From: Roseivivax lentus
Lineage (GTDB): Bacteria; Pseudomonadota; Alphaproteobacteria; Rhodobacterales; Rhodobacteraceae
Direction of reading: 5' to 3'
DNA length: 64,000 bases
Assembly: GCF_900156805.1 (NCBI RefSeq)
Contig: NZ_FTOQ01000003.1
Coordinates: forward strand, 301,956-365,955
The position numbers and the translations under genes are program-made. The notes beneath the pieces are model-generated. The model was not told the DNA's origin and searched no databases. It saw only the letters and a program-made list of their open reading frames with translations. Below, in pieces: positions 54,576 to 63,669 of this stretch. The number at the start of each line of letters is the position of its first letter. Position 1 is the stretch's first letter.

Positions 54576-55064
54576 ATGACCCGATGGCGCCCGTCCCCCC
54601 ATATCCCCTTAAAGGCGCTTGGCCTGCACTGGCGCGAGGGCCGGCTTCTTGCCCCCGAAGTCCCGGACGATTCCGGGCGCGTGAAAGGCGTCCGCCCGCT
54701 TGGGGGCTCCGTGAAATTCGGCGAGACCGCAGAGGACGCCCTGCGCCGGGAGTTCCGCGAGGAGCTCGGGATAGACGTGACGACGGTGGGTCCGCCGATC
54801 TTCATCGAGAACATCTATTCCCATGAAGGCAGCTTGGGCCATGAAATCCTGGCGATCTTCGATGTGGCCTTTCCGGACGCGGCCTTCGCGAACACGTCCC
54901 GTATCTCGTTTCGCGAAGAAAGCGGCGCTTTGTGCTGCGCCGAGTGGGTCGCGCTCGACAGGCTGGACCTGCCGGAAGGGCCGAAGCTCTACCCCGAGGG
55001 GCGGAAGGCCCACCTGCTCGGCTCGCGGCAGGGCCCCTTGTCGGCTGGCGCGGACCGACGCTGA
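54576..55064 (+). CDS. Nudix hydrolase
   Basis: A 162-residue Nudix protein. The complete Nudix box spans residues 44-66 (GSVKFGETAEDALRREFREE then LGI). The Glu residues for metal binding are present. A following segment IENIYSHEGSLGHEILAIFDVAF fits the fold. The substrate, a nucleoside diphosphate linked to another group, is not known. AAGGGG lies directly before the ATG, so the exact start is uncertain. It is 89 bases after chrA. Confidence 0.83.
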   Translation: MTRWRPSPHIPLKALGLHWREGRLLAPEVPDDSGRVKGVRPLGGSVKFGETAEDALRREFREELGIDVTTVGPPIFIENIYSHEGSLGHEILAIFDVAFPDAAFANTSRISFREESGALCCAEWVALDRLDLPEGPKLYPEGRKAHLLGSRQGPLSAGADRR

Positions 55065-55224
55065 GAAGGCCGCCCAAAAGCGTACGTCTGAGGCAGGTGC
55101 GGGCGAAAGCATCGCGGCGACGGAACCGTCACCCACGATGCGCCGACACCACGTCGGACCACCCCGGCGGTCGCGCGGCTCGCGCTTCGCGGGAAAGCCC
55201 CGGCGCGGTTTCGCGCCTAACTCT

Positions 55225-55255
55225 CTAAAACTTGCCTAAAACTTGCCTAAAACTC
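55225..55255 (+). repeat. Three 11-bp direct repeats upstream of the RTX/Hint gene
   Basis: CTAAAACTTGC occurs at 55225-55235 and 55236-55246, then CTAAAACTC at 55247-55255. The 11-base period puts each repeat on the same face of the helix, as expected for cooperative binding of a regulator. It lies 86-116 bases before the GTG start. Confidence 0.6.
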
Positions 55256-55340
55256 TACCATTTTCCGCCGCAAACAATCCGTACTTTCCTTGGCAACAAA
55301 GCCTCGCTGAAAGCGCGGCCATACCGAGCGTGAGAGCAGC

Positions 55341-57035
55341 GTGGCGACATTCTGGGCCAGATTCGACAGTAACAGCGCGAACAATCCCGCGCTGAACCTT
55401 CGCGGCGATGCCGCGATCGAATTCACGTTCGTGGAATCGGGACCGACCGGGGATCTGGCGCTCGACACCAATGGTGGTCTGCCCGATCCCGATACGCAGG
55501 TCAGTATCGACGGCGTATTGTACGACTTCACCTTCGAGCTGTCCGCCCAATTGCCGACGCTGAAGCGCGACGGCGCCGGACAGGTGCCGGACCAGTATGA
55601 AGGCGCCACGACCTACATCATCACGGTGCAGGACTATCCCGCGCCCGGAGACACAACGCGCCTGGCCTTCCTGCCGGATGAGAACGCGACCCAGGCCGAG
55701 ATGGACGCGTTCGGAAACGGCGCGATCGATCTTCAGAACGTCGGCACGGACCCCGTGCCCGATTACGTCGTCGAAGGCACGAGCGGCGACGATGTCATCG
55801 ATGCGACCTATGGAGGCGACCTCGAAGGCGACCGCATCGACAACAACGACGGCAATCCCCTTCAGCCCGGCAGCGCGGGGGGCGATGACGATTCGGTCAC
55901 GGCAGGCGCGGGGAACGATTACGTCGCCTCTGGCGCCGGGAACGATACCGTCCTCGGCGAGGACGGGGCCGACACGCTCGATGGCGGCGCGGGCGCGGAT
56001 GTGCTCAGCGGCGGGCTCGGCGACGATTTCCTGCTGGGCGGACTTGGCGCCGATACGCTTGACGGGGGGGCGGGCAACGACGTCCTTGCGGGGGGCGACG
56101 GGAACGACCTGTTCGTCCTCTCGGACGGCAACGACACCATCACCGATTTCAATTCCGGCAATACCGGGCCGCTCGGCGATGGCGACAGCACCAACAACGA
56201 TTTCCTCGACCTGTCGAACTATTACGACAGCCTCGACGAGCTGCGCGCAGACCTTCTCGACGACGGCATCCTGAACCAGTCGAACACGCTCGACGACGAA
56301 GGCAACGCGGTCGATTATTCCGACAACACGCAGTTCGGCACCAATTCCCTGACCGTTCAGGGCGCGACCGGGTCGACCTTTTCCTACGACAATACCGGCA
56401 TCGTCTGCTTCACCTCGGGCACCCATATCGCGACCCCGGACGGGGAGGTTCCCATCGACACGCTCAGGGTCGGCGATCTGGTCTGTACCTTTGACAACGG
56501 CCCGCAGCCCATCACCTGGATCGGGCGCAGGCAGATCGGACGGGAAGAGCTGGAGGCCCATGTCAGCCTCCGACCGGTCCTCATCCGCAAGGGGGCACTG
56601 GGCAACAAGCGCGATCTCTTGGTGTCGCGGCAGCACGGGATGCTGATCGGCGAAGGCTTCCTCGTCCGGGCGGCCCATCTCGCCGCATATGGCAAGGGGA
56701 TCCGCATCGCGCATGGCAAGCGGGCGGTGACCTATATCCATCTGATGTTCGCGAGCCACCAGATCATCTTCGCCGAGGGCATTCCCAGCGAAAGCTTCTT
56801 TCCGGGGCCGATGGCGCTGCAATTGATGTCGCCGGACGCGCAATCCGATCTTTGGACCGCGTTTCCGACGCTCAAGGAGATCGGCTCCCTTGAAGATGCG
56901 GAAGCCTGTTATGGGCGCCTGGTCCGACCCTTTGCCAAGAAGCGGCGGGTAGAAGCGCTCCTGAACGCGACCAAGTCGTTCCAGCGGCCGGAGCGGCGGG
57001 CAGGCTCGGGCCCCGGAACGGTTCGCGCGGCGTAG
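55341..57035 (+). CDS. RTX calcium-binding protein with Hint domain
   Basis: The 564-residue protein starts at GTG 55341 without an N-terminal signal peptide, as expected for type I secretion substrates. Residues about 185-265 contain glycine/aspartate nonapeptide repeats ([29 protein letters not shown]) that bind calcium as a beta roll. From Cys356 a Hint (hedgehog/intein) domain follows: [38 protein letters not shown], and [20 protein letters not shown]. The C-terminal tail is basic. Such RTX-Hint proteins are common in Rhodobacterales; the Hint part may cleave the protein or be inert. No secretion genes are adjacent. Confidence 0.84.
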   Translation: MATFWARFDSNSANNPALNLRGDAAIEFTFVESGPTGDLALDTNGGLPDPDTQVSIDGVLYDFTFELSAQLPTLKRDGAGQVPDQYEGATTYIITVQDYPAPGDTTRLAFLPDENATQAEMDAFGNGAIDLQNVGTDPVPDYVVEGTSGDDVIDATYGGDLEGDRIDNNDGNPLQPGSAGGDDDSVTAGAGNDYVASGAGNDTVLGEDGADTLDGGAGADVLSGGLGDDFLLGGLGADTLDGGAGNDVLAGGDGNDLFVLSDGNDTITDFNSGNTGPLGDGDSTNNDFLDLSNYYDSLDELRADLLDDGILNQSNTLDDEGNAVDYSDNTQFGTNSLTVQGATGSTFSYDNTGIVCFTSGTHIATPDGEVPIDTLRVGDLVCTFDNGPQPITWIGRRQIGREELEAHVSLRPVLIRKGALGNKRDLLVSRQHGMLIGEGFLVRAAHLAAYGKGIRIAHGKRAVTYIHLMFASHQIIFAEGIPSESFFPGPMALQLMSPDAQSDLWTAFPTLKEIGSLEDAEACYGRLVRPFAKKRRVEALLNATKSFQRPERRAGSGPGTVRAA

Positions 57036-57189
57036 GGATTGCGCCACCAGGCATATACAAACGTCTTTCGACGCTGCGCGGCTTTGAATGGGCCGGGGTT
57101 GTAGCGGAAGTTCAAAGGGCCAGAGCTGTCGCCGCCGTCGTGCTCAAATCGTGTCAGGGAAAACGTGGCCGGCGGCCTTTCCCGACCGA

Positions 57190-58071
57190 CTAGGACCCCA
57201 TGAACGCCGCGCGCCGCTCCATCAGCGCATGGCAGAGGTAATCCACGAACAGCCGGACTCGCCGCACCCGCCGCAACTCGCCGTGCAGCAGCACCCAGGT
57301 CGAGCGGCGCCGGTCCAGCTCCGTGCCGGGGACGCGCTGCAGGTCCGGAAAGACCGCCGTCACCCAGCTCGCGAGAAAGCTCATCCCGGCGCCCGCGCGG
57401 ACGAGATGCAGGTGCATTTCCGGATCGGGCACGCTGTGGCGGACCCGCGCCTCCGGAAAGGCCGAGCCCGCGATCATGCGCGCCAGTTCGGGTACGTCGC
57501 CATAGCCGATCCAGCTCAGGCCCTGCCCCCTGCGGTCGGCCTTCGGCAGCATGCGGTCGATATAGTCGCGCGACGCCACCACCCCGATGGACAGCGGAAA
57601 GAGCTTCCGGCCCACCGCATCGTCCTCGATCTCGGCGGCATGCCGGATCGACACGTCGGTCTCGTTCCGGGCGATGGAATCGAGCGTGTAGGACAGGCGC
57701 AATTCGATCTCGATCTCGGGATAAAGCGCGGCGAACTCGGCCAGCACCGGGGCCAGCAGGTAATGCGCCGTCATCGGGTCCGCCGACAGGCGGATGCGCC
57801 CCGCGGCCTCGCGGTCGAGCCCCTGCACCGCGTTGAACCCTTTGAGCAGCGCCGCCTCCGCCTCGAGCGCCTGCGGCAACAGCCGCCGCCCTGCGGCGGT
57901 CAGCGACAGCCCGTTGGCGCCCCGCCGAAAAAGCTGCGTGCCGAGCTGCGCCTCCAGCGCCTCGACCTGGCGGCGCAGGGTGGCATGGGTGCCGCCCGAC
58001 TGCTCCGCCGCCGCCCGGAGCGAGCCGCTCCGCGCCACTGCCAGAAACGCCGGAAGAGATTTCCAATCCAT
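57190..58071 (-). CDS. LysR family transcriptional regulator
   Basis: A 293-residue LysR-type regulator. The N-terminal HTH reads MDWKSLPAFLAVARSGSLRA and THATLRRQVEALEAQLGTQLF. The effector domain contains ADPMTAHYLLAPVLAEFAALYPEIEIEL and RNETDVSIRHAAEI. It is divergent from an MDR oxidoreductase gene, the standard arrangement for a LysR regulator and its target. ATG 58071 is chosen; ATG 58077 is also in frame. Confidence 0.88.
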   Translation of the reverse strand: MDWKSLPAFLAVARSGSLRAAAEQSGGTHATLRRQVEALEAQLGTQLFRRGANGLSLTAAGRRLLPQALEAEAALLKGFNAVQGLDREAAGRIRLSADPMTAHYLLAPVLAEFAALYPEIEIELRLSYTLDSIARNETDVSIRHAAEIEDDAVGRKLFPLSIGVVASRDYIDRMLPKADRRGQGLSWIGYGDVPELARMIAGSAFPEARVRHSVPDPEMHLHLVRAGAGMSFLASWVTAVFPDLQRVPGTELDRRRSTWVLLHGELRRVRRVRLFVDYLCHALMERRAAFMGS

Positions 58072-58105
58072 GACCATCCGGATCGATTCTGAACCACTGC
58101 GGTCC

Positions 58106-58145
58106 AGAATAGCCACTCTTCGGATCGCAAAGAAACCTCTATTCT
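58106..58145. promoter_or_regulatory. Symmetric element between the LysR and oxidoreductase genes
   Basis: AGAATAG (58106-58112) and its exact complement CTATTCT (58139-58145) are 26 bases apart. Each arm contains TATTCT pointing away from the other, like a -10 box, so it could be a face-to-face promoter pair or a LysR operator. Confidence 0.4.
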
Positions 58146-58178
58146 CCGGGATGCATCCCAAGACCACAGAGGCTCCCC

Positions 58179-59159
58179 ATGACTGCAACGCTTTCCGCCT
58201 GGCGCATTCCCCACTATGGCGCCCCCGACATTCTCACCCCGGTCACGCTGCCGATGCCCGAACCCGGCCAGACCGAGGTGCTGATCCGCATCCGCGCCTC
58301 CGCCGTGACACGGGCCGACGGCCTGATGCGCAGGGGAGAGCCGCTGTTCGCGCGTCCCTTCCTCGGCCTGCGCCGCCCGCGCGCCGGTCTGTCCGGCACC
58401 GGCCTTTCGGGCGAGGTGATCGCGGTCGGCGACAAGGTCAGCCGCTTCGCGCCGGGCGACATGGTCTTCGGCGAGGCCGGCATGCATTTCGGCGCCAATG
58501 CCACCCATATCTGCCTCGACGAGACCGGCGTCCTGATGCCCAAGCCGGAAAACCTGTCGCATGAGGATGCGGCGGTTCTCTGCGACGGCGTGCTGACATC
58601 CTGGCATTACCTGCATAATCTCGGCCAGGTCAAAAGCGGCGACCGGGTCCTGATCCTCGGCGGGGCCGGCAGCCTCGGCAGTGCTGCGGTGCAGATCGCT
58701 GCCGCCATGGGCGCGGAGGTCACGGCCACCAGCAGCGCGCGCAACGAAGCCCTCGTCGCCGCGCTCGGCGCCAGCCGCGTGATCGACTACACACGCGAGG
58801 CGGCCATGCAGCCCGGCGCCGCTTATGACGTGATCTTCGACACGGTGGGCGTCGCGTCCTTCTCGGTGGCCAAGCCCGCGCTGGCCGAGGCGGGGCGCTA
58901 CCTTTGCCCGGTTCTGAAGCTCGGGCGCCTGCCTGCGATCCTGCTTTCAAGCGTCATGGGCCGGAAACGCGCCCTGTTCGCTGCCACCGGCCTCGAAAAG
59001 CCCGAGCGTCTGCGGGCCATGCTGTCCGAGATCCTCGACCTGATCGCGCAGGACCGTCTTGCCCCGGTCATGGACCGGATCTACCCGCTGGCCGATCTCG
59101 TTGAGGCGCATGCCTATGTCGAGGGCGGGCATAAACGCGGCAATGTCGTCGTCGTCTGA
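58179..59159 (+). CDS. Quinone oxidoreductase-type MDR dehydrogenase
   Basis: A 326-residue NAD(P)H-dependent medium-chain reductase without zinc ligands. It starts LSAWRIPHYGAPDIL and shows VLIRIRASAVTRADGLMRRG, GTGLSGEVIAVGDKVSRFAPGD-type sequence near residue 80, and the dinucleotide loop LILGGAGSLGSAAVQIAAAM. TSSARNEALVAALGASRVIDY follows. This class reduces quinones or activated double bonds. It lies opposite the LysR regulator and may be its target. Confidence 0.87.
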   Translation: MTATLSAWRIPHYGAPDILTPVTLPMPEPGQTEVLIRIRASAVTRADGLMRRGEPLFARPFLGLRRPRAGLSGTGLSGEVIAVGDKVSRFAPGDMVFGEAGMHFGANATHICLDETGVLMPKPENLSHEDAAVLCDGVLTSWHYLHNLGQVKSGDRVLILGGAGSLGSAAVQIAAAMGAEVTATSSARNEALVAALGASRVIDYTREAAMQPGAAYDVIFDTVGVASFSVAKPALAEAGRYLCPVLKLGRLPAILLSSVMGRKRALFAATGLEKPERLRAMLSEILDLIAQDRLAPVMDRIYPLADLVEAHAYVEGGHKRGNVVVV

Positions 59160-59210
59160 CGGCGCGCCGAACCGCCCGCGCTGGACACCCATCTCATCGG
59201 AGACCGCATC

Positions 59211-59567
59211 ATGAAAATGAACTACGCCGTCCTCGGCACGAACGACATGCGCGCCTCGACGGCCTTCTATGACGGCCTTTTCGCAGGCGCGGGACTTCGG
59301 ACCATGGCGCCTTCGGACCGCATGACCTACTGGCTGGGCGCGGATTTCGCCTTTGCCGTTGCCATCCCCTTCGACGAACAGCCCGCGACCCGCGGAAACG
59401 GGACGATGATCGGCTTTTGCGTCGGGACCCGGGACGAGGTCGAGAGGATGCACGCCCTGGCGCTCGATCTCGGCGGCACCTGCGAAGGCGCGCCCGATCA
59501 GCGGGGGCCGAAATCCTCGGCCTATCTCCGGGATCCCGATGGCAACAAGTTGTGCTTATCGGACTGA
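59211..59567 (+). CDS. VOC family protein
   Basis: A 118-residue single-domain vicinal oxygen chelate protein. It opens KMNYAVLGTNDMRASTAFYDG (first half-site) and ends PKSSAYLRDPDGNKLCLSD with the typical DPDGN turn. Metal ligands are less clear than in true glyoxalase I. Function unknown; it may be a detoxification or resistance protein. It is 51 bases downstream of the MDR gene and probably in the same transcript. Confidence 0.82.
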   Translation: MKMNYAVLGTNDMRASTAFYDGLFAGAGLRTMAPSDRMTYWLGADFAFAVAIPFDEQPATRGNGTMIGFCVGTRDEVERMHALALDLGGTCEGAPDQRGPKSSAYLRDPDGNKLCLSD

Positions 59568-59731
59568 ACGAGACTGCGTAGGATGGGCCCGCATCCGCTT
59601 CACGGCGAAGACCGGCCGGAACCGTCCTTGGCCTTGCGCGCCCCGTGTTCCTTGCCCCGAAAGGGCATGAGCGCCGAAACCCTGATCCGAGGCCGCCGCA
59701 GAGTGGCCGTGCCAAAGATGAAAGACCAACC

Positions 59732-60517
59732 ATGCCTCGATTGAACGCCAAGACCTGCATCGTTACCGGCGCGGGGCGCGGTATCGGTGCCGCGATCGCG
59801 CGGGCCTTCGCACGGGAAGGGGCCTCGGTCCTCGTGACCGACAAGGACGCGGCGCGCGCCGCGAAGATCGCCGCCGAGATCGGGGCAGAGGCGCGGCGTC
59901 TCGACGTGGCGTCCGAAGAGGACTGGCAGGCGCTGGCCGAAGCCTGGCCCCAATGCGACGTGGTGGTGAACAATGCCGGGGTCACCGGTTTCGAGGATTC
60001 CCTGCGCCCGCACGATCCCGAGCATGCCAGCCTCGAGGATTGGCGCGCGGTGCACGCGGTCAATCTCGACGGAACCTTCCTCGGCTGCCGCTACGCCATT
60101 CGCGCGATGCGTCCCAAAGGCGCGGGGTCGATCATCAACATCTCCTCGCGCTCGGGGCTTGTCGGCATTCCAGCCGCCGCAGCCTATGCGTCGTCGAAGG
60201 CCGCGGTGCGCAATCATACCAAGTCGGTCGCGCTTTATTGCGCCGAACAGGGGCTCGCCATCCGCTGCAACTCGATCCATCCCGCCGCCGTGCTGACCCC
60301 CATGTGGGAGCCGATGCTGGGCACGGGGCCCGACCGCGCGGCACGCATGGCGGCCTTCGTCGCGGACACGCCCCTGCGCCGGTTCGGCGACCCGGACGAG
60401 GTCGCGGCGCTTGCGGTCATGCTGGCCTCGGACGAGGCCGCCTACATGACCGGCGCCGAGCTCAATATCGACGGAGGCCTGCTCGCCGGATCGGCGGCGG
60501 CGCCCAAGACGGACTGA
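59732..60517 (+). CDS. Short-chain dehydrogenase/reductase (SDR)
   Basis: A 261-residue classical SDR. The cofactor loop TGAGRGIG is at residues 12-19, with Asp in VLVTDKD suggesting NAD preference. NNAG follows at about residue 80. The catalytic Ser lies in IINISSRSG and Tyr-x3-Lys in [10 protein letters not shown]. The C-terminal block is [15 protein letters not shown]. The substrate is an unknown alcohol or ketone. ATG 59732 is preceded by a weak ribosome site. An AraC regulator begins 16 bases later. Confidence 0.9.
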   Translation: MPRLNAKTCIVTGAGRGIGAAIARAFAREGASVLVTDKDAARAAKIAAEIGAEARRLDVASEEDWQALAEAWPQCDVVVNNAGVTGFEDSLRPHDPEHASLEDWRAVHAVNLDGTFLGCRYAIRAMRPKGAGSIINISSRSGLVGIPAAAAYASSKAAVRNHTKSVALYCAEQGLAIRCNSIHPAAVLTPMWEPMLGTGPDRAARMAAFVADTPLRRFGDPDEVAALAVMLASDEAAYMTGAELNIDGGLLAGSAAAPKTD

Positions 60518-60533
60518 CCGGGGCAGGGGCAGG

Positions 60534-61541
60534 ATGGGCGTCATCACCGCACTCTTCGCGCGCAAGGTCATCGACGCCGCCGGCCCCGATATCGACCGCG
60601 CGGCGCTCTTTTCGCGGCTGGGGCTTGCACCCGACGCCCTGCCCGGGGTGAAGCGCATGGTCCCCGATGCCGAGTATTACGCGCTGCTGGAGGAGATCGC
60701 CGCCGCGCTGCCCGATGGCACCGACTTCCCGCTGCGCGTGGGGGCCTCGATGCGATGCGACGATTACGGTGCCTTCGGCATGGCGTGGAAGACCGCGCCA
60801 ACGCTGCGCGGTTCGCTCGAGCGGGCGGAGCGTTACGCGCGCCTTCTGACCTCGGTCGCGGAACACGAAGTGCGCGAGGACCCGCAGGGCGCGATCTTCC
60901 TTCTGCATCGCGCGGGCCCGCGCAGGCTGGGCCTGCGGCTGTCGAACGAGGCCACGCTCGCCAGCGCCATGGCGATCATGCGGGAAGTCTCGCCCGAGCC
61001 GGTCACGCCGCTCGAAGTATATGTCCAGCATGCCGCGCCGCGCGAGACCGCGGCGCATGAGGCGTATTTCGGCTGCCCGGTCCGTTTCGGCTCGGATCGC
61101 GACGGCATCCTTCTGGGGCATGACGACCTGTCCCGGGGCAACCGTTTGGGCGACGCGGCGCTTGCGCGGTTCCTGACCCCCCAGCTTGAGAAGGAACTGG
61201 CCTCGGTCGCCCGCGAGACCTCCTTCGAACAGGTCCTGCTGCGCCGCGTATCGGATCACCTGAGCGCGGGTCCACCCCGCGCTGCCGCCATCGCCCGCGA
61301 GATGGGCATGAGCGAACGCACCTTCCACCGGCGCCTGTCGCATGAAGGCCTCTCGTTCCAGAGGGTTCTGGAAAAGGCCCGGCGGCGCCTCGCCGAAGGT
61401 CTGCTTGTCCAGAGCGATCACTCAATTGCCGAGATCGCGTTCCTGACCGGGTTTTCCGAGCAAAGCTCCTTCACCCGCGCCTTCAAACGCTGGTCCGAGG
61501 TGACGCCGGCGGCCTTCCGGGACCGGCACGGACAGGGGTGA
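60534..61541 (+). CDS. AraC family transcriptional regulator
   Basis: A 335-residue regulator with an N-terminal Arabinose_bd-type effector domain (LGLAPDALPGVKRMVPDAEYY, DYGAFGMAWKTAPTLRGSL) and a C-terminal double HTH (AIAREMGMSERTFHRRLSHE, RRLAEGLLVQSDHSIAEIAFLT-like sequence at 61385-61450, GFSEQSSFTRAFKRWSEVTPAAFR). It is of the OruR/ArgR-like class. Its place after the SDR and before the NmrA gene suggests it controls one or both. Confidence 0.88.
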   Translation: MGVITALFARKVIDAAGPDIDRAALFSRLGLAPDALPGVKRMVPDAEYYALLEEIAAALPDGTDFPLRVGASMRCDDYGAFGMAWKTAPTLRGSLERAERYARLLTSVAEHEVREDPQGAIFLLHRAGPRRLGLRLSNEATLASAMAIMREVSPEPVTPLEVYVQHAAPRETAAHEAYFGCPVRFGSDRDGILLGHDDLSRGNRLGDAALARFLTPQLEKELASVARETSFEQVLLRRVSDHLSAGPPRAAAIAREMGMSERTFHRRLSHEGLSFQRVLEKARRRLAEGLLVQSDHSIAEIAFLTGFSEQSSFTRAFKRWSEVTPAAFRDRHGQG

Positions 61542-61638
61542 TTGGCAGGATCGGTCAAAACCTTGGCCGGACCCGTCAAGATCCCGGGCGCGGTCCGGCG
61601 CATCTTCCCTGCATCACATCGACAAAAGGAGCCACGTG

Positions 61639-62469
61639 ATGCAGACCCAACCCATTCTCGTCATCGGTGCCACCGGCAAGACCGGCCGCCGCATCGTCCG
61701 GACCCTCACCGATCAGGGATATTCCGTCCGCCCGGGCACCCGGTCCGCGCCCATTCCCTTCGACTGGGACAATCCCGACAGCTGGGCCCCCGCGCTCGAC
61801 GGAATTTCGACCGCCTTCGTCTCCTATTTCCCCGATCTGGCCTTTCCCGGTGCCGCTGAGAAGATCGAGGGGCTGTCCGCCCTGGCAAAGGACATGGGCG
61901 TCGCCCGCCTCGTTCTCCTCTCGGGGCGCGGCGAGACGCATGCCAAGCGCTGCGAGGATATCGTGCGCGCCTCGGGTGTCGATTTCACGCTCGTCCGCTG
62001 CGCATGGTTCGCGCAGAACTTCTCCGAAGGCTACCTGCGCGACCCGGTGCTGGCGGGTGTGATCGCCCTGCCTGCGGGGGACGTGCAGGAACCGATCGTC
62101 GACGTGGATGACATCGCCGATGTCGCCGTGGCGGCGCTGACCGATCTCGACCGCCATTCCGGCGAGCTTTACGAGATCACCGGCCCGCGCCTTTTGCACT
62201 TCTCGGAGGCGGCGGCGGAGCTTGCGGCGGCCAGCGGCTACCCGGTGCGGTACCAGCCGATCACGCTCGCGCAGTTCCATGCAGCGATGACCGAGATCGG
62301 CGGCGCCTTCATTGCCGATGTCTTCACCCATGTCTGCGAAGAGGCGCTCGACGGACGCAACGCGTGGCTGGGCGACGGCGTTCAGCGCGCCCTGGGCCGC
62401 CCGCCCCGCGATTTCGCCGCGTTCGCCCGTCGGGCGGCCATGTCCGGCGCCTGGCCGGTCGCGGCCTGA
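61639..62469 (+). CDS. NmrA/HSCARG-like NAD(P)-binding protein
   Basis: An atypical short-chain reductase of the NmrA type, about 276 residues. The dinucleotide loop is LVIGATGKTGRRIV at the N-terminus. It continues with GVARLVLLSGRGETHAKRCE, FTLVRCAWFAQNFSEGYL and PIVDVDDIADVAVAAL, typical of NAD(P)H:quinone or ergot-alkaloid-like reductases of the family. The catalytic Tyr of SDRs is absent, so it may be a reductase or a redox sensor. AAAGGAG precedes the start; GTG 61636 is the alternative start. Confidence 0.86.
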   Translation: MQTQPILVIGATGKTGRRIVRTLTDQGYSVRPGTRSAPIPFDWDNPDSWAPALDGISTAFVSYFPDLAFPGAAEKIEGLSALAKDMGVARLVLLSGRGETHAKRCEDIVRASGVDFTLVRCAWFAQNFSEGYLRDPVLAGVIALPAGDVQEPIVDVDDIADVAVAALTDLDRHSGELYEITGPRLLHFSEAAAELAAASGYPVRYQPITLAQFHAAMTEIGGAFIADVFTHVCEEALDGRNAWLGDGVQRALGRPPRDFAAFARRAAMSGAWPVAA

Positions 62470-62502
62470 GCGCGCTTGCCAACTTCTCACGGAGCACTCC
62501 CC

Positions 62503-62934
62503 ATGACCCTTACCCGTTTCGAAAAGGCCGCCCTCGCCGTCTCCGGTGTCACGGCACTCGGGATCGGCGGCGCCATCCTAGCCGCACCGCAGGCCTTCTA
62601 CGCAAGCTACGGCATCGCGCTCGGCCCCGATCCGAACCTGCTGAGCGAGCTGCGGGCCCCCGCTGCCGGTCTCGCGGCCCTCGGCGCCCTGATGCTGGCT
62701 GGCATCCGTCGCGCCGCCTTCAGCCGGATCGCCATCGCGGCGGCCCTGACCGTCTATCTCGCCTTCCCCGCGGGGCGGCTGGTCGGGCTGATCGTGGACG
62801 GAATGCCCGGCGGGAGCATCCTCGGCGCATTGGCGATCGAGCTTGCAATCGCGGGCCTCTGCCTCGCGGCCTTCCGCCACCGTTTCAGGTCCGCGTCCCC
62901 GGAGCGGGGCCGCCGCCGCCTCTCGCCCTCCTGA
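62503..62934 (+). CDS. DUF4345 family membrane protein
   Basis: A 143-residue membrane protein with four predicted helices: KAALAVSGVTALGIGGAILA, then LRAPAAGLAALGALMLAGI, FSRIAIAAALTVYLAFPAG and GALAIELAIAGLCLAAF. The layout AxxAFYASYGI...LLSELRAPAAGL is that of DUF4345, function unknown. The C-terminus is basic. It sits between the NmrA gene and the DUF1772 gene with short gaps and may be co-transcribed. Confidence 0.8.
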   Translation: MTLTRFEKAALAVSGVTALGIGGAILAAPQAFYASYGIALGPDPNLLSELRAPAAGLAALGALMLAGIRRAAFSRIAIAAALTVYLAFPAGRLVGLIVDGMPGGSILGALAIELAIAGLCLAAFRHRFRSASPERGRRRLSPS

Positions 62935-62998
62935 TCATCCCCGCGGCGCCCGGGCACTTTGAGTCCGGGCGCTCATGGCTTTCGAAAGGATCTCTCCC

Positions 62999-63493
62999 AT
63001 GTCTCCCTGGTTCTTCATTCTCGCCCAGGTCTCGGTGCTGGCCTATGCAATTCTTGCCGGCGTCTTCCTCGCCTTTTCGGACTTCATCATGCGCGCCTTG
63101 TCCCGCACCAGCGGCACCGGCGGTGTCGAGGCCATGCAGGGCATCAACCGCGAGGTGTTCCGCTATGTCTTCATCCCGCTCTTCATCGCGATGGCCCCTT
63201 TGTCGCTCTTCATCGCCGCTTATGGCGGGGCCGTCATCGGATCGGCACCGGGAGCTGCGATGATGCTCGCCGGGCTCATCTATTTCGTGGGCTGCTTCGG
63301 CGTGACGATCCGCGGCAATGTCCCGATGAACGAGGCGCTCGACCGGATGGCGCTCTCCGAGGCGGCGACGCTGACCTACTGGACCGGCACCTATCTGCCG
63401 CGATGGACCTTCTGGAACACCATCCGCACCATCGCCTGCGGGCTTTCCGCGGTCTTGATGCTGATCGCGCTGTCGGCGATGGCCGAGCTTTGA
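62999..63493 (+). CDS. DUF1772 family membrane protein
   Basis: A 164-residue membrane protein with four helices. It starts FFILAQVSVLAYAILAGVFLAF. The family block NVPMNEALDRMALSEAA and the following YLPRWTFWNTIRTIACGLSAV identify DUF1772 (anthrone oxygenase-like). Some members act as ring-modifying oxygenases in polyketide pathways; here the role is unknown. AAAGGA is correctly placed before ATG 62999. Confidence 0.85.
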   Translation: MSPWFFILAQVSVLAYAILAGVFLAFSDFIMRALSRTSGTGGVEAMQGINREVFRYVFIPLFIAMAPLSLFIAAYGGAVIGSAPGAAMMLAGLIYFVGCFGVTIRGNVPMNEALDRMALSEAATLTYWTGTYLPRWTFWNTIRTIACGLSAVLMLIALSAMAEL

Positions 63494-63669
63494 GGCCGTG
63501 CGGCGGAGCACCGGAAAGGGGCCAGACCACGCGGCTTCGCCGTCAGGCGGTGCCGCGCATCGGCGGCTCGGCCGAGGCACGCCGCGTTGGGACCCTTTGT
63601 GCAAGCCCGGCGTCGCGCGTCGGCATTGGATTCGCGCGCGTCTTCGCCATGGGGCTGTCCCGGTCGAGG
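63494..63669. other. Intergenic sequence before the insertion sequence
   Basis: No convincing gene. The stretch about 63533-63650 looks like a GC-rich intergenic sequence that I recall seeing repeated in Rhodobacterales genomes. Reading frames on either strand here give low-complexity products. Confidence 0.35.

Noticed and set aside
55225..55255. Short tandem repeats as a possible CRISPR
   Set aside because: Units are 11 bases with no spacers and no cas genes are present.
56406..57035. Hint domain as a splicing intein
   Set aside because: No C-terminal extein or His-Asn-Cys/Ser/Thr junction is visible; the domain ends with the protein, as in secreted RTX-Hint proteins.
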